This document shows, in pieces, positions 11,255 through 19,595 of a stretch of DNA of 64,000 bases. The notes beneath the pieces were generated by a model, which worked only from the letters and a program-made list of their open reading frames with translations, ran no database searches and was not told the origin of the DNA. Every line of letters starts with the position of its first letter. Positions within the stretch are counted from its first letter, which is position 1. Location of the stretch: assembly GCF_002887735.1 (NCBI RefSeq), contig NZ_PKQP01000001.1, positions 682,001 through 746,000 on the forward strand. Reading direction: 5' to 3'. The position numbers and the translations under genes are program-made. Origin of the DNA: Stenotrophomonas bentonitica (GTDB taxonomy: Bacteria > Pseudomonadota > Gammaproteobacteria > Xanthomonadales > Xanthomonadaceae).

Positions 11255-12019
11255 ATGCCGTCCTTCCGCCTGCCCACCTGGCTGGCCGCCTGCGTGGTCG
11301 TGCTGACCCTGGCCATCTCGATCAACCTGCGCGACCTTGCCGCGTGGCTGGGCGCACCGATCCCGAAACTGCCGATTCCCTATGGCGGCGCCATCCTCGA
11401 CAACGGCCTGGGCGTGCTGCTGGTGCTGCTCGTGGCCGCGCTGCTGGTGCGGCCGGGGCAGCGCCTGAGTGCGCTGCTCGGGTTGCGCTGGAATGGCTGG
11501 CAGGGGCCGGCCCTGGCGCTGCTGGCGACGCTGCCGTGCTGGCTGGGTCTGTGGTGGCTGGGGGGATTCAATCCGACCCAGGATGTGCTCGCCCTGCTGA
11601 TGCTCGGCGTGCTGTTTCCACTCGCCGAAGAGATCATCTTCCGCGGTTTCGGTTTCATCTTCGCGCACCGCCAGCAGCGTTGGCCGTGGCTGGCTGCTGC
11701 GCTGGTCCAGGCTGTCATCTTCGGCGCCATCCACTGGTGGTCGTTCGGCGGTGGCGGCAGCATGGCCCTGCAGGTGTTCGCCATCACCGGCATCGGTGGG
11801 CTGGTGTTCGCCTGGCTCAATACTCTGGACGATTACACCCTGTGGAGCGGGCTGGCCCTGCATGTCTCGCTCAACCTGGCCTGGAACGTGTTCGTGATCA
11901 CCGAGGCCACGGCCGTCGGTTGGCCGGCTACCGTGCTGCGCCTGTCAGCAGCAGGACTGGCGGTGGCGCTGGTCTGGGCCTGGCACCGCCGCAGGCCCCG
12001 GTCCCTCACATCGGCATGA
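11255..12019 (+). CDS. CPBP-family intramembrane glutamic endopeptidase
   Basis: A 254-residue membrane protein of the CPBP (Abi/CAAX protease) family, with about seven hydrophobic segments. The three family motifs are intact: EExxxR at Glu125-Arg130 (EEIIFR), FxxxH at 156-160 (FGAIH) and HxxxN at 203-207 (HVSLN). The family includes CAAX prenyl proteases and bacteriocin-immunity proteins; which role applies here is unknown. The ATG at 11255 is chosen because GGAG lies 5 bases upstream; an earlier ATG at 11243 lacks this. A response-regulator gene follows on the same strand. Confidence 0.87.
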   Translation: MPSFRLPTWLAACVVVLTLAISINLRDLAAWLGAPIPKLPIPYGGAILDNGLGVLLVLLVAALLVRPGQRLSALLGLRWNGWQGPALALLATLPCWLGLWWLGGFNPTQDVLALLMLGVLFPLAEEIIFRGFGFIFAHRQQRWPWLAAALVQAVIFGAIHWWSFGGGGSMALQVFAITGIGGLVFAWLNTLDDYTLWSGLALHVSLNLAWNVFVITEATAVGWPATVLRLSAAGLAVALVWAWHRRRPRSLTSA

Positions 12020-12142
12020 GCCACCCGAAGGCAGGTCACGCGGGGGGGTTTACCTGGCATTTCGGTGCCGTCCACGGCCTCCTCACCGGCGGCCCGCGAT
12101 ACTTGCGCGCCCCTGTCCGGGGGTAAGCAGGAACCACGCTCC

Positions 12143-12541
12143 ATGTTGTTGTCCAAGCACCATCCCGAACCCCGCGTGCTGTTGATCGAAGACACCGAAG
12201 ACACCCGCGAACTGAGCCGCATGGCACTGGAAAGCCAGGCCTGCGAAGTCGTTGCGGTCAGTTCGGCGGAAGCCGCGCTGGGGCTGCTCCAGGCCGGCGA
12301 GCGCTTCGATCTGGTGTTCACCGATGTCTGCCTGGGCGCGGTCAGCGGCATCGAGGCCGCCCATCGGGTCAAGCAGGAACGGCCTGGGCTGCCGGTGCTG
12401 GTCACCTCGGGCCTGGAGCCTTCCGTCGTGGTGCCGCAGCTCGGCCCTGGCATGCATTTCCTGCCCAAGCCGTACAGCATGAGCGAACTGCTCGACGCGA
12501 TCCGGGCCTGTTTCCAGCAACCGCTGGCGGCCTGCGCCTGA
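12143..12541 (+). CDS. Single-domain response regulator
   Basis: A 132-residue stand-alone receiver domain. The acidic pair Glu16-Asp17 (LLIEDTED), the phospho-acceptor Asp61 (LVFTDVCLG), Thr88 (VLVTSG) and Lys109 (FLPKPYS) fit the CheY-like fold. There is no output domain and no kinase gene nearby, so it must relay phosphate to or from an unlinked partner, perhaps a hybrid kinase. The ATG at 12143 precedes LLSKHHPEPRVLLIED. It sits 123 bases after the CPBP gene and could be co-transcribed with it. Confidence 0.9.
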   Translation: MLLSKHHPEPRVLLIEDTEDTRELSRMALESQACEVVAVSSAEAALGLLQAGERFDLVFTDVCLGAVSGIEAAHRVKQERPGLPVLVTSGLEPSVVVPQLGPGMHFLPKPYSMSELLDAIRACFQQPLAACA

Positions 12542-12650
12542 GGCGGCTGATCGGTTTGAACGGCGGGTGATCTTCATCCGGATTTCATGCCCGCGTGCCC
12601 ATCGTCGGCGTCAGTGAAACGCGCTTCTTTTCCCTGCCGGAATCGACGTC

Positions 12651-13316
12651 ATGCTTTTTCGTACGCTGCTGGCCACGCCCCTGCTGTTGCTGCTTCCGTT
12701 CGAGAACGCGCGTGCGGATGATTTCGTCACCTGCGAGAGCCGCGACAACCGCTATCAATCCTGCACCCTGCCCCGCGCCGGCTACGTCACCCTGGACCGC
12801 AAGCTGTCCGGTGCGGACTGCCGGCAAGGCCGCACCTGGGACTACGACCGCCGCGAGGTCTGGGTGGATGATGGCTGCCGGGCCTCGTTCCGGGTCCACG
12901 GCGGCAGCGACCGTGATGATCGCCACGATGATGACAACCACGACGCCAAGGTCGCCGCCGGCGTGCTGATCGGCGCGGCCATCCTCGGCGCGCTGGCGCA
13001 CAACGCCAACAAGGATGACGCGCGCTACGACGACGACACCTACCAGGGCGCCCGGCATACCTCCTACGTACCCGGCTGGATGATCGGAGAATTCGAGGGC
13101 TACAACCCGACCTTCAATGCCGACATCCGCATGCGCATCGACAGCGATGGCCGGATGAGCGCGCAGACCGGCGGCCAGACGTTGAATGGCTGGGTCAACG
13201 GCGGCCAGCTCAACGTCGGCAGCAGCGTGTTCGATATCAGCCAGAGCCGCGACGGGTTCGTCACCACCGAGGTCGGCGACCGGCAGAACGAGGTGCGCTA
13301 CCGCCGCGTGCGCTGA
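12651..13316 (+). CDS. Exported DUF3011 protein, one repeat
   Basis: A 221-residue exported protein. A signal peptide ends near residue 23 (ENARADD). A DUF3011 domain covers about 24-84: CESRDNRYQSC, then SGADCRQGRTW and VWVDDGCRASF, with four cysteines likely paired. A His/Asp-rich stretch near 85-100 (DRDDRHDDDNHD) may bind metal. A short hydrophobic segment near 102-117 and a C-terminal beta-rich region follow. DUF3011 has no established function. A second gene with three such domains lies at 32.6 kb. It converges with the lysozyme-inhibitor lipoprotein gene. Confidence 0.8.
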   Translation: MLFRTLLATPLLLLLPFENARADDFVTCESRDNRYQSCTLPRAGYVTLDRKLSGADCRQGRTWDYDRREVWVDDGCRASFRVHGGSDRDDRHDDDNHDAKVAAGVLIGAAILGALAHNANKDDARYDDDTYQGARHTSYVPGWMIGEFEGYNPTFNADIRMRIDSDGRMSAQTGGQTLNGWVNGGQLNVGSSVFDISQSRDGFVTTEVGDRQNEVRYRRVR

Positions 13317-13337
13317 GCGACGCGGCGGTGGCCGGCA

Positions 13338-14006
13338 TCACCGGGCGATCTGGCACTGCAGCGTGGTGCCGTAGAAGTCCAGGGTGGTCTGGTCGTCGTG
13401 GATACGCAGGTCGACGCCCTCCCGGCCCCAGCGGCCGCCATTGTTCTCGTCCTTGCTCACGGGCATCGGGAAGACGATCGCCTGATCGTTGCCCCAGCTG
13501 ACCACGGCCGCGGTCGGGTCGATGTCGTTGTAGAACACCGCCGTCACCGGCTTGCTGTTGTCGTCGCAGCGGTACTCGACCTTCGCCGGCACCTGGATGC
13601 CGCCGCCGTTGATGGTCAGCTCGACCAGGCGCGTCTGATAGGACTCCACCAGGCAGCGCTTGGGATCCACCGCGCGCGAACAGGCATCGCGCCCTTTGAT
13701 CCAGCCACGCTGCTCGGCCGCGATGTCCAGCTCGTCCGGGCTGGTCTGCACGCGCTTGTAGAGCGCGGCCAGCTGACGGTCCAGCGCGGCCAGCCGTGGG
13801 TCGACGCACACCAGTTTCTCGGCCTCGGACTGTGCCTTGGCGCAATCGAACGACGGGGACTGGGTCGCGGCAGCGGCAGGGTCGGCAGGCTTGGCCGCGG
13901 TGGGGGCCTCGGCGGTGGCCGACGGGCCCGCCTGATCGGCGGATTCAGGCTTGGAGCACGCCGCGAGCGCAAGCGCCCCCAGGCTCAGCAGGACGACACG
14001 TTTCAT
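13338..14006 (-). CDS. Lipoprotein with LprI-like and MliC-like lysozyme-inhibitor domains
   Basis: A 222-residue lipoprotein. The signal ends in a lipobox (ALAAC, Cys17). An Ala/Pro linker leads to an LprI-type (DUF1311) region at about 50-125 with FDCAKAQSEAEKLVC, LAALDRQLAALY and a later Cys pair. The C-terminal 80 residues resemble MliC, the membrane-bound inhibitor of c-type lysozyme (VEYRCDD, VTAVFYND, TLQCQ). Both families inhibit lysozyme in some species, so the protein may shield peptidoglycan in the periplasm. The usual MliC SGxGxRY loop is altered here to NNGGRW. Activity is inferred. Confidence 0.82.
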   Translation of the reverse strand: MKRVVLLSLGALALAACSKPESADQAGPSATAEAPTAAKPADPAAAATQSPSFDCAKAQSEAEKLVCVDPRLAALDRQLAALYKRVQTSPDELDIAAEQRGWIKGRDACSRAVDPKRCLVESYQTRLVELTINGGGIQVPAKVEYRCDDNSKPVTAVFYNDIDPTAAVVSWGNDQAIVFPMPVSKDENNGGRWGREGVDLRIHDDQTTLDFYGTTLQCQIAR

Positions 14007-14282
14007 GGCACCTCCAACAGCAATCAGCTCAAAGACGGCCTATTGTGCGCGATCGCGTGCGTAGCGGGTGTATGCGGCGCCTCCTCCAGCCGACACGGTC
14101 CGCCAGGCGCAAGGATCGGCCCGGGCGTCCTTCCCTGCGATGCTCATGGCGCTTCTCCGCCTCGACGTGCAGGTGTGCGCAGGGCACCGCTGCCACTACC
14201 TGCGAGGCGTCCCCTTGACTAAGATCGAGGGTGGACAGTCACGTGGAAGCCGGATGTGCCGGCCCGACTCAGGGAGGATGTG

Positions 14283-15758
14283 ATGGCAACCATGCGATGG
14301 ATGGCGGGCCTGTTGGCGGCGGTGGGCACGCTCTCGGCCAGTGGCGTGAGCGCGGCCGCGGCAGTGGATCGGGATGCCTGGCGGGCAGATTACGCGGTGC
14401 TCAAAGCAGCATTGCAGAGCGACTACGCGCACCTGGCCTGGATGGCCTCGCCCGAGAGCGGCGTCGATCTGCCGACCCTTGATGCCCGGGCACAGCGCGA
14501 CCTCGCCGAGGCACGCAATGACGCCCAGGCCACCCAGGCGCTGCGCAGTTTTCTGGCCGGCTTCCATGATGGCCACCTAGCGCTGCTCGACCGGCTGGAT
14601 GCAGGCGGCACGTCCCAGCCACCACGGGCTGTCGATCCGCGCACGCTGGGCCCGAGTGCCGGTTGCGCTGCGCTCGGGGTCGCCGATGAAGGCCGGCAGG
14701 ACTTCAGCCTTCCGCTGGAAACACTGCCCGGCTACACCCCCTTGGACGGCCAGGCCGACCCTGCGCTGCGCGCCGGCATCCTCGCGTTGCCCGAGGGACG
14801 CAAGGTGGGCGTGCTTCGGCTGCACGAGTTCGATGCGCTGCGCTATCCCGGTCTATGCCACGCGCTGTGGCCACAGCTGCGCCATGCCGATTCCATCGGC
14901 GACATGCGCAGCGTGCTGGTGAACGGCTGGGTGGCCATGATCGCCGGCAGCCTGCGCCGGTTCCAGCACGATGGCGTCGATGCCGTGCTGGTCGATGTCG
15001 GCGACAACCCGGGCGGGGATGACAGTGGCGACACGCTTGCGCGGTTGTTCACCCCGCGGCCGGTCACGTCGGCCACGCTGCTGGTCAGTCAGTCCGCCGC
15101 AGGCAGGCCCTATCTCGACGAACAGTACGAGCGACTCGACGATGCCCTGCGCCGCCATCATCCGGCCGCCACCGCCCGCCGCCTGCTGACGGCTGAGCGC
15201 GCCAGCTTCGATGCTTCGCGGCGTGCACTGAGCCTTCCAGCCTGTGACCTGTCCTGGGTGTGGCAGACCCAGCAGCCATGGAACGGCGGCCAGTGCCGTC
15301 GCCTGGTCGCGGCAGGCACCTCCGGTGGCCCGCTGCCAAGCCAGGCGGTGGATACGCTGGACGATTTCCTGATCGCCCACCGTCTCGACTGGGCACAGGA
15401 CCTGCGCGCCCACTGGGGTGCGTGGGACGGGCCGGTCTACGTCATCACCAATGGCAAGACCGTGTCCTCGGCGGAGATGTTTGCCGCGCGCATGCAGGAC
15501 AACCGCATCGCGCGCATCGTCGGCACCGGTAGTGGTGGCTACGGCTGCGGTTTCATGAGCGGCGCCCCATCGCGCGAGCTGCCCCACTCACACCTGCGCA
15601 TGCGTATTCCGGACTGTGTCCGGTTGCGCGCCGACGGCACCGATGAAGTGGCGGGCATCGCGCCCGATCTACCGATCACGCCCCGCGCTGGCGAAGGGGC
15701 ACGCGCACGCGCGCAACGACTGCTGGAGACCGTTGCCGAGGACATCACGCGGCACTGA
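14283..15758 (+). CDS. Exported S41-like peptidase-family protein
   Basis: A 491-residue protein with a signal peptide (residues 1-25). The region near 374-405 matches the S41 catalytic segment: VYVITNGKTVSSAEMFAARMQDN, with the putative nucleophile Ser in VSSAE near 394. Earlier, VDAVLVDVGDNPGGDDSG near 235 matches the S41 DxRxNxGG strand. No PDZ domain is apparent. The lysine expected in the downstream G-K-G turn of Ser-Lys members is absent (GTGSGGYGCGF), so it may be a Ser-His-type S41B relative or inactive. The ATG at 14283 follows GGAGG by 5 bases. The substrate is unknown. Confidence 0.75.
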   Translation: MATMRWMAGLLAAVGTLSASGVSAAAAVDRDAWRADYAVLKAALQSDYAHLAWMASPESGVDLPTLDARAQRDLAEARNDAQATQALRSFLAGFHDGHLALLDRLDAGGTSQPPRAVDPRTLGPSAGCAALGVADEGRQDFSLPLETLPGYTPLDGQADPALRAGILALPEGRKVGVLRLHEFDALRYPGLCHALWPQLRHADSIGDMRSVLVNGWVAMIAGSLRRFQHDGVDAVLVDVGDNPGGDDSGDTLARLFTPRPVTSATLLVSQSAAGRPYLDEQYERLDDALRRHHPAATARRLLTAERASFDASRRALSLPACDLSWVWQTQQPWNGGQCRRLVAAGTSGGPLPSQAVDTLDDFLIAHRLDWAQDLRAHWGAWDGPVYVITNGKTVSSAEMFAARMQDNRIARIVGTGSGGYGCGFMSGAPSRELPHSHLRMRIPDCVRLRADGTDEVAGIAPDLPITPRAGEGARARAQRLLETVAEDITRH

Positions 15759-15785
15759 GCCGCTCACTGCAGTGCCTCCTGCGCG

Positions 15786-16400
15786 CTAGAGACGCGCGCC
15801 CTGCGTGGCACCATGCTCGGTGATTTCGTCGTACTGTTTGTCGCGCGCGGCGTATTCATCGAGAACCGCTTTCCCGATGCGGTTGAGTTCCTCACCGAGC
15901 TGCGGGCAGCGCATCCCGCCGCCAACGGCGGCGAATCGTCGCTGGATGTCCTCGGCAGCCTGATCGGCATGCGCTGCATGGCCGTCTTCATGCACCCGCA
16001 GCGCCTGGCTGTAGCGCGCCCATTCCTGTTGCAGCGAGGCGGGCGCCGTGTCCGCGCCGGTCCAGCGCGGCAGCACCATGGTGGCCCTCACCTCCATGCG
16101 CACCTTGCCGAGTCTGCAACCTGCACCTCGTGGGGCATAGTCGAAGTTCCACCCCACGTACCAGTCCACGTGGCCGTGATGGCGCACGCCGTCCTTGCCG
16201 ACGGGCCCGTGCGCGTTCAGTGACGTGCGCAGTTCCTGCAGGGTGTCACCCTGCACGTCGTAGTAGGTGATCGTCAGATCCTGCGCGGCGCCCGCATCCA
16301 GGGCAATCAGCGCAAGGACCAGTGCAGTGCCACGCAGCAGCGCGTGGGGACGGAAGGTAGACCGGGGATGTGGGAGCTGGTTGTTCACGACGCGTTCCAT
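15786..16400 (-). CDS. DUF922 putative zinc-dependent protease, exported
   Basis: A 204-residue exported protein of the DUF922 family. A hydrophobic signal (about residues 20-38, ending DAGAAQD) precedes the domain. The zinc-protease signature HExxH is visible as HEDGH, followed by another His (HEDGHAAHAD), and a late Cys pair is present. The start is set at the ATG at 16400. An upstream in-frame ATG at 16445 would fall in the T-run of the tRNA-Lys terminator, making it unlikely. It converges with the S41-like gene. The substrate is unknown. Confidence 0.75.
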   Translation of the reverse strand: MERVVNNQLPHPRSTFRPHALLRGTALVLALIALDAGAAQDLTITYYDVQGDTLQELRTSLNAHGPVGKDGVRHHGHVDWYVGWNFDYAPRGAGCRLGKVRMEVRATMVLPRWTGADTAPASLQQEWARYSQALRVHEDGHAAHADQAAEDIQRRFAAVGGGMRCPQLGEELNRIGKAVLDEYAARDKQYDEITEHGATQGARL

Positions 16401-16446
16401 GCAGAAGGACGGGGCTTGATGCGATCCGGGCCGAACGGGAGGCATG

Positions 16447-16471
16447 AAAAAGGCGACCTCGCGGTCGCCTT
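16447..16471 (-). terminator. Intrinsic terminator of tRNA-Lys
   Basis: On the minus strand, 15 bases after the tRNA end, AAGGCGACC and GGTCGCCTT form a 9-bp stem with a 4-base loop and run into five T residues. This is a textbook rho-independent terminator, ending the run that includes the tRNA. Confidence 0.85.
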
Positions 16472-16485
16472 GATCATGGATGCAA

Positions 16486-16561
16486 TGGTGGGCCGTGATG
16501 GATTCGAACCATCGACCAAAAGATTAAAAGTCTTCTGCTCTACCAACTGAGCTAACGGCCC
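16486..16561 (-). tRNA. tRNA-Lys (anticodon TTT)
   Basis: A 76-base gene reading GGGCCGTTAGCTCAGTTGG at the 5-prime end, with anticodon loop CTTTTAA (TTT, Lys), T-loop GGTTCGAATCC and acceptor end ACGGCCC plus discriminator A and an encoded CCA. The acceptor stem GGGCCGT/ACGGCCC pairs fully. It lies 72 bases downstream of queC on the same strand and may be transcribed with it. Confidence 0.98.
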
Positions 16562-16633
16562 ATTGCATCCCCGACATGACGCCGGGGGTGCGCATTCTAA
16601 CGCATCTTCGCGCTCATGCGTACCCGTCCGGCA

Positions 16634-17299
16634 TCACACGTAGTGGGTGGGATCCGGTACGCCGGCATCCGTGAAACCCTGCGCACGCAGGCGGCAGGCG
16701 TCGCAGTGCCCGCAGGCGCGGCCCTGGTCGTCGGCGTTGTAGCAGGACACGGTCAGGCCGAAGTCCACACCGAGGCGAACGCCTTCACGCACGATGTCGG
16801 CCTTGCTCAGGAACTGCAGCGGCGCGTGGACCTGGATGCCCGCCCCTTCCACACCCGCCTTGGTCGCCAGGTTGGCCAGCGCCTGGAAGGCCTGGATGAA
16901 CTCAGGGCGGCAATCGGGGTAGCCGGAGTAATCCACGGCGTTGACGCCACAGAAGATGTCGTTGGCGCCCAGCACTTCGGCCCAGCCCAGCGCGACGGAC
17001 AGCATGATGGTGTTGCGGGCCGGCACGTAGGTGACCGGGATGCCCTCACCGCCCGCTTCGGGGACGTCGATATCATCGGTCAGGGCCGAGCCGCCGATGC
17101 TGCGCAGGTCGACGTTGACGGTTTTGTGGGCCACCGCGCCCAGCGCGCTGGCGACCGCCGCGGCGGCATCGAGTTCGGAGGTGTGGCGCTGCCCGTAGCG
17201 CACGCTCAGGGCGTGGACGGCGAAACCCTGCTCGCGGGCGATGGCGACGACGGCGGCGGAGTCCATGCCGCCGGACAGGAGGACGACTGCTTTCTTCAT
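16634..17299 (-). CDS. queC: 7-cyano-7-deazaguanine synthase QueC
   Basis: Converts 7-carboxy-7-deazaguanine to preQ0 using ammonia and ATP, in queuosine synthesis. The protein has 221 residues, normal for the family. The PP-loop SGGMDS is at residues 9-14. The C-terminal zinc site is seen in [20 protein letters not shown], with four cysteines. The ATG at 17299 begins [11 protein letters not shown]; an upstream in-frame ATG would add 23 non-conserved residues. It follows queE by 75 bases on the same strand, giving the two consecutive steps of the pathway. Confidence 0.97.
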   Translation of the reverse strand: MKKAVVLLSGGMDSAAVVAIAREQGFAVHALSVRYGQRHTSELDAAAAVASALGAVAHKTVNVDLRSIGGSALTDDIDVPEAGGEGIPVTYVPARNTIMLSVALGWAEVLGANDIFCGVNAVDYSGYPDCRPEFIQAFQALANLATKAGVEGAGIQVHAPLQFLSKADIVREGVRLGVDFGLTVSCYNADDQGRACGHCDACRLRAQGFTDAGVPDPTHYV

Positions 17300-17374
17300 G
17301 GGGCTGTTTCCGGTGGTTTGCGGGGAACCAGCACGCTGTCCCGCGCCGGGTACATCAGGGAATGCCAAGGCGGC

Positions 17375-18073
17375 TTATCGGCCCGGCTCGTCATTCCACA
17401 GAAGCTTGTGCAGCTGCATCTGGAAGCGCACCGGCAGGCGGTCGGCGACGATCCAGTCGGCCAGCTCGCGCGGGCTGACCTCGCTCTTGCTCGGCGAGAA
17501 CAACACCATGCTGCGCTCGTTGAGGCGATGCTCACGGACCATGCCACGGGCCCATTCGTAATCTTCGCGGCTGCACAGGACGAACTTGATCTGGTCGCGC
17601 TTGGTCAGCAGCGGCAGGTTCTCCAGGCGGTTGCGGGCCATTTCGCCGGAGCCGGGGGTTTTCAGATCGACCACCCGCGATACGCGCGGATCGACGGCGC
17701 TGACATCCAGCGCACCGGAGGTTTCCAGCGAGACGTCCAGGCCGGCATCGCAGAGCTTCTCCAGCAGCACCAGGCAGCGCTTCTGCGCCAGCGGCTCGCC
17801 ACCGGTCACGCAGACGTGGTGCACGCCCTGGGCCAGCACCTCTTCCACGATCGCGTCGATGTCCCACCAGGTGCCGCCATGGAAGGCGTAGGCGGTATCG
17901 CAGTACGTGCAGCGCAGCGGGCAGCCGGTCAGGCGCACGAACACGGTCGGCCAGCCGGCGGTATCGGCTTCGCCCTGCAGGGACAGGAAGATCTCGGTGA
18001 TCTTCAGTCGCGGCAGCGGGGACTGCACGATCTCACTGGGGAGTGCGGCGGCAGCGGACAGGGTCGTGGTCAT
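17375..18073 (-). CDS. queE: 7-carboxy-7-deazaguanine synthase QueE (radical SAM)
   Basis: A radical SAM enzyme of 232 residues that contracts 6-carboxytetrahydropterin to 7-carboxy-7-deazaguanine, the step before QueC. The cluster-binding motif CxxxCxxC is at Cys51, Cys55 and Cys58 (CPLRCTYCDT). The SAM-binding glycine-rich strand CVTGGEPLAQ follows near 98-107. The ATG at 18073 begins MTTTLSAAAA. It lies 132 bases after cpoB; the leader between them carries a TATAAT box and two hairpins, so it may have its own promoter within the tol-pal run. Confidence 0.96.
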   Translation of the reverse strand: MTTTLSAAAALPSEIVQSPLPRLKITEIFLSLQGEADTAGWPTVFVRLTGCPLRCTYCDTAYAFHGGTWWDIDAIVEEVLAQGVHHVCVTGGEPLAQKRCLVLLEKLCDAGLDVSLETSGALDVSAVDPRVSRVVDLKTPGSGEMARNRLENLPLLTKRDQIKFVLCSREDYEWARGMVREHRLNERSMVLFSPSKSEVSPRELADWIVADRLPVRFQMQLHKLLWNDEPGR

Positions 18074-18112
18074 GGCGGTGATTCTTGGGGGACGGCTTCG
18101 GAAACGACAACA

Positions 18113-18171
18113 GCCGGGCATGGCCCGGCACGGAAGACCGGGCAACGCCCGGTTGGCGATCAATCATTATA
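18113..18171 (-). promoter_or_regulatory. Possible queEC promoter and two-hairpin leader
   Basis: On the minus strand a perfect TATAAT (18171-18166) is followed by two adjacent GC-rich 7-bp hairpins (ACCGGGC/GCCCGGT at 18153-18137 and GCCGGGC/GCCCGGC at 18129-18113) before the queE start. I see no good -35 box. No preQ1-riboswitch pattern is recognisable. Confidence 0.4.
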
Positions 18172-18205
18172 CCGGGCCCGGCCGCCTCAGCGGCCCGGGG
18201 CGGAT

Positions 18206-19012
18206 TCAGCGGATCTGCTGACCCAGCCGGATCGACTGCAGACGGTCCTGCGCGGTGCGCGCGGCGTCGGAGCCGGGGTACGTGGACACGACCTGCTCCA
18301 GGGTCGCCTGGGCCTGGTCGACCTTGCCTTCGCCATACTGCGACAGGCCGATCTTGAGCAGGCCACCGGACGCCTTGTCATGGGTCGGGTAGCGCGAGAT
18401 GAGGTCGCGGAACTGCGCCTCAGCCAGCGGGAAATTGCGGGTGGCGTAATAGCTTTCGCCCAACCAGTACAGCGCGTTGGGGGTATAGACACCGTTGGGG
18501 TACAGCTCGAGGAAGCTCATGAACAGCTGCGCCGAGTCGTCGTACTTGCCGGCCTTGAGCGAGTCGAAGGCGACATTGTAGGCCGTGCGCTCGTCGCCAC
18601 TGGCAGCCAGACTGCCGGCATCGCCGTGCACGGAGGGCGGCCGCTCGGAAGCGGCCGTTGCCGGTTTCGGGGGTGCAGCGGGGGCAGTCGCGGCTGCGGC
18701 CGGGGCGGCGGGAAGCACGGGGGCTCCACCTTCCAGGCGGTTCAGGCGGCTGTCCAGGTCCAGGTACTGGTCCTTGCCGGTCTGCTTGAGCTGCTCATTG
18801 TCGTGCTGCAGCTGCTCGACCTGCGACTGCAGGGCCTGCAACTGGGTACGCAGCTGGTTCAGCTGGTTGAGCATGTCCATGTTGGACTGGTTGTTGTTCG
18901 CCTGCTGCTCAAGCGCGCCGACGCGGTCGGCCAGACTCTGGCGCTGCGCATTGGCCGGTGCGGCAGCCACGAGGGCTGCCGCAACGATCATCGATAGAAA
19001 TCGAAAGCGCAT
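18206..19012 (-). CDS. cpoB: Tol-Pal coordinator CpoB (YbgF)
   Basis: A periplasmic protein of 268 residues that links Tol-Pal function to septal peptidoglycan synthesis by PBP1B in E. coli. A signal peptide ends near residue 22 (ANAQ). Residues 25-95 form the coiled-coil trimerisation region (repeated LNQLRTQLQALQSQVEQLQ-type heptads). An Ala/Pro linker follows. The C-terminal 125 residues hold tetratricopeptide-like repeats (AYNVAFDSLKAGKYDDSAQLF, LYWLGESYYATRNFPLAEAQF). It starts 3 bases after the pal stop, so the two are tightly coupled. Confidence 0.95.
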   Translation of the reverse strand: MRFRFLSMIVAAALVAAAPANAQRQSLADRVGALEQQANNNQSNMDMLNQLNQLRTQLQALQSQVEQLQHDNEQLKQTGKDQYLDLDSRLNRLEGGAPVLPAAPAAAATAPAAPPKPATAASERPPSVHGDAGSLAASGDERTAYNVAFDSLKAGKYDDSAQLFMSFLELYPNGVYTPNALYWLGESYYATRNFPLAEAQFRDLISRYPTHDKASGGLLKIGLSQYGEGKVDQAQATLEQVVSTYPGSDAARTAQDRLQSIRLGQQIR

Positions 19013-19015
19013 CTA

Positions 19016-19531
19016 TTACTGAGCCGTGTACACGATCTCGACGCGACGGTTCTGCGACCAGCAGGACTCGCCCGACTCGGTGCAGACCGGACGCTCTTCA
19101 CCGTAGGACACGACGGTCAGCTGCGAAGCCGAACCACCGTTGGCCTGCAGTGCCGAGGACACGCCGTTGCCACGACGCTCGCCCAGGGCCTGGTTGTACG
19201 CGCGCGAACCTCGCTCGTCGGTGTGGCCCTGCAGGGTCATGCGCGAGGACGGACGGTCACGCAGGTACTTGGCGTGGCAAGCCATGATGGCCTGGAATTC
19301 CGGCTTCACGTCTTCCTTGTCCAGGTCGAAGTACACCACGCGCTGGCGCAGGCAGGAGTCGGTATCCAGATCGCCCGGGCCGTACAGGCCGGAGGTGGAC
19401 GGGCCGGTCGGAGCGGTGGTGCTGCCGGTATCAACCGGGGCAACAGGCGCTTCCTTGACCTTCTTGGAACAACCGGCCAGGGCGGCCACGGACAACAGGG
19501 AGACAAGCAGAACGCGGGTGGTCTTGTTCAT
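19016..19531 (-). CDS. pal: Peptidoglycan-associated lipoprotein Pal
   Basis: An outer-membrane lipoprotein of 171 residues that binds peptidoglycan and TolB. The lipobox LAGC places the lipidated Cys near residue 21. The OmpA-like domain follows, with VVYFDLDKEDVKPEF, the diaminopimelate-binding signature LQGHTDERGSRAYNQALGERR, and the terminal QNRRVEIVY. The ATG at 19531 is chosen because the signal peptide and lipobox begin here; upstream codons show no signal features. It is coupled to cpoB (3-base gap) and lies 64 bases after tolB. Confidence 0.97.
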   Translation of the reverse strand: MNKTTRVLLVSLLSVAALAGCSKKVKEAPVAPVDTGSTTAPTGPSTSGLYGPGDLDTDSCLRQRVVYFDLDKEDVKPEFQAIMACHAKYLRDRPSSRMTLQGHTDERGSRAYNQALGERRGNGVSSALQANGGSASQLTVVSYGEERPVCTESGESCWSQNRRVEIVYTAQ

Positions 19532-19595
19532 GGCGATACCTTTGAGGCTCCTAAAGCCGGATGAGGGATGAATACGGCGAAATCTTAACACTCTG

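Noticed and set aside
18073..18205. preQ1 riboswitch before queE
   Set aside because: The hairpins are GC-rich and symmetric and lack the A-rich tail and short pseudoknot pattern of preQ1 elements.
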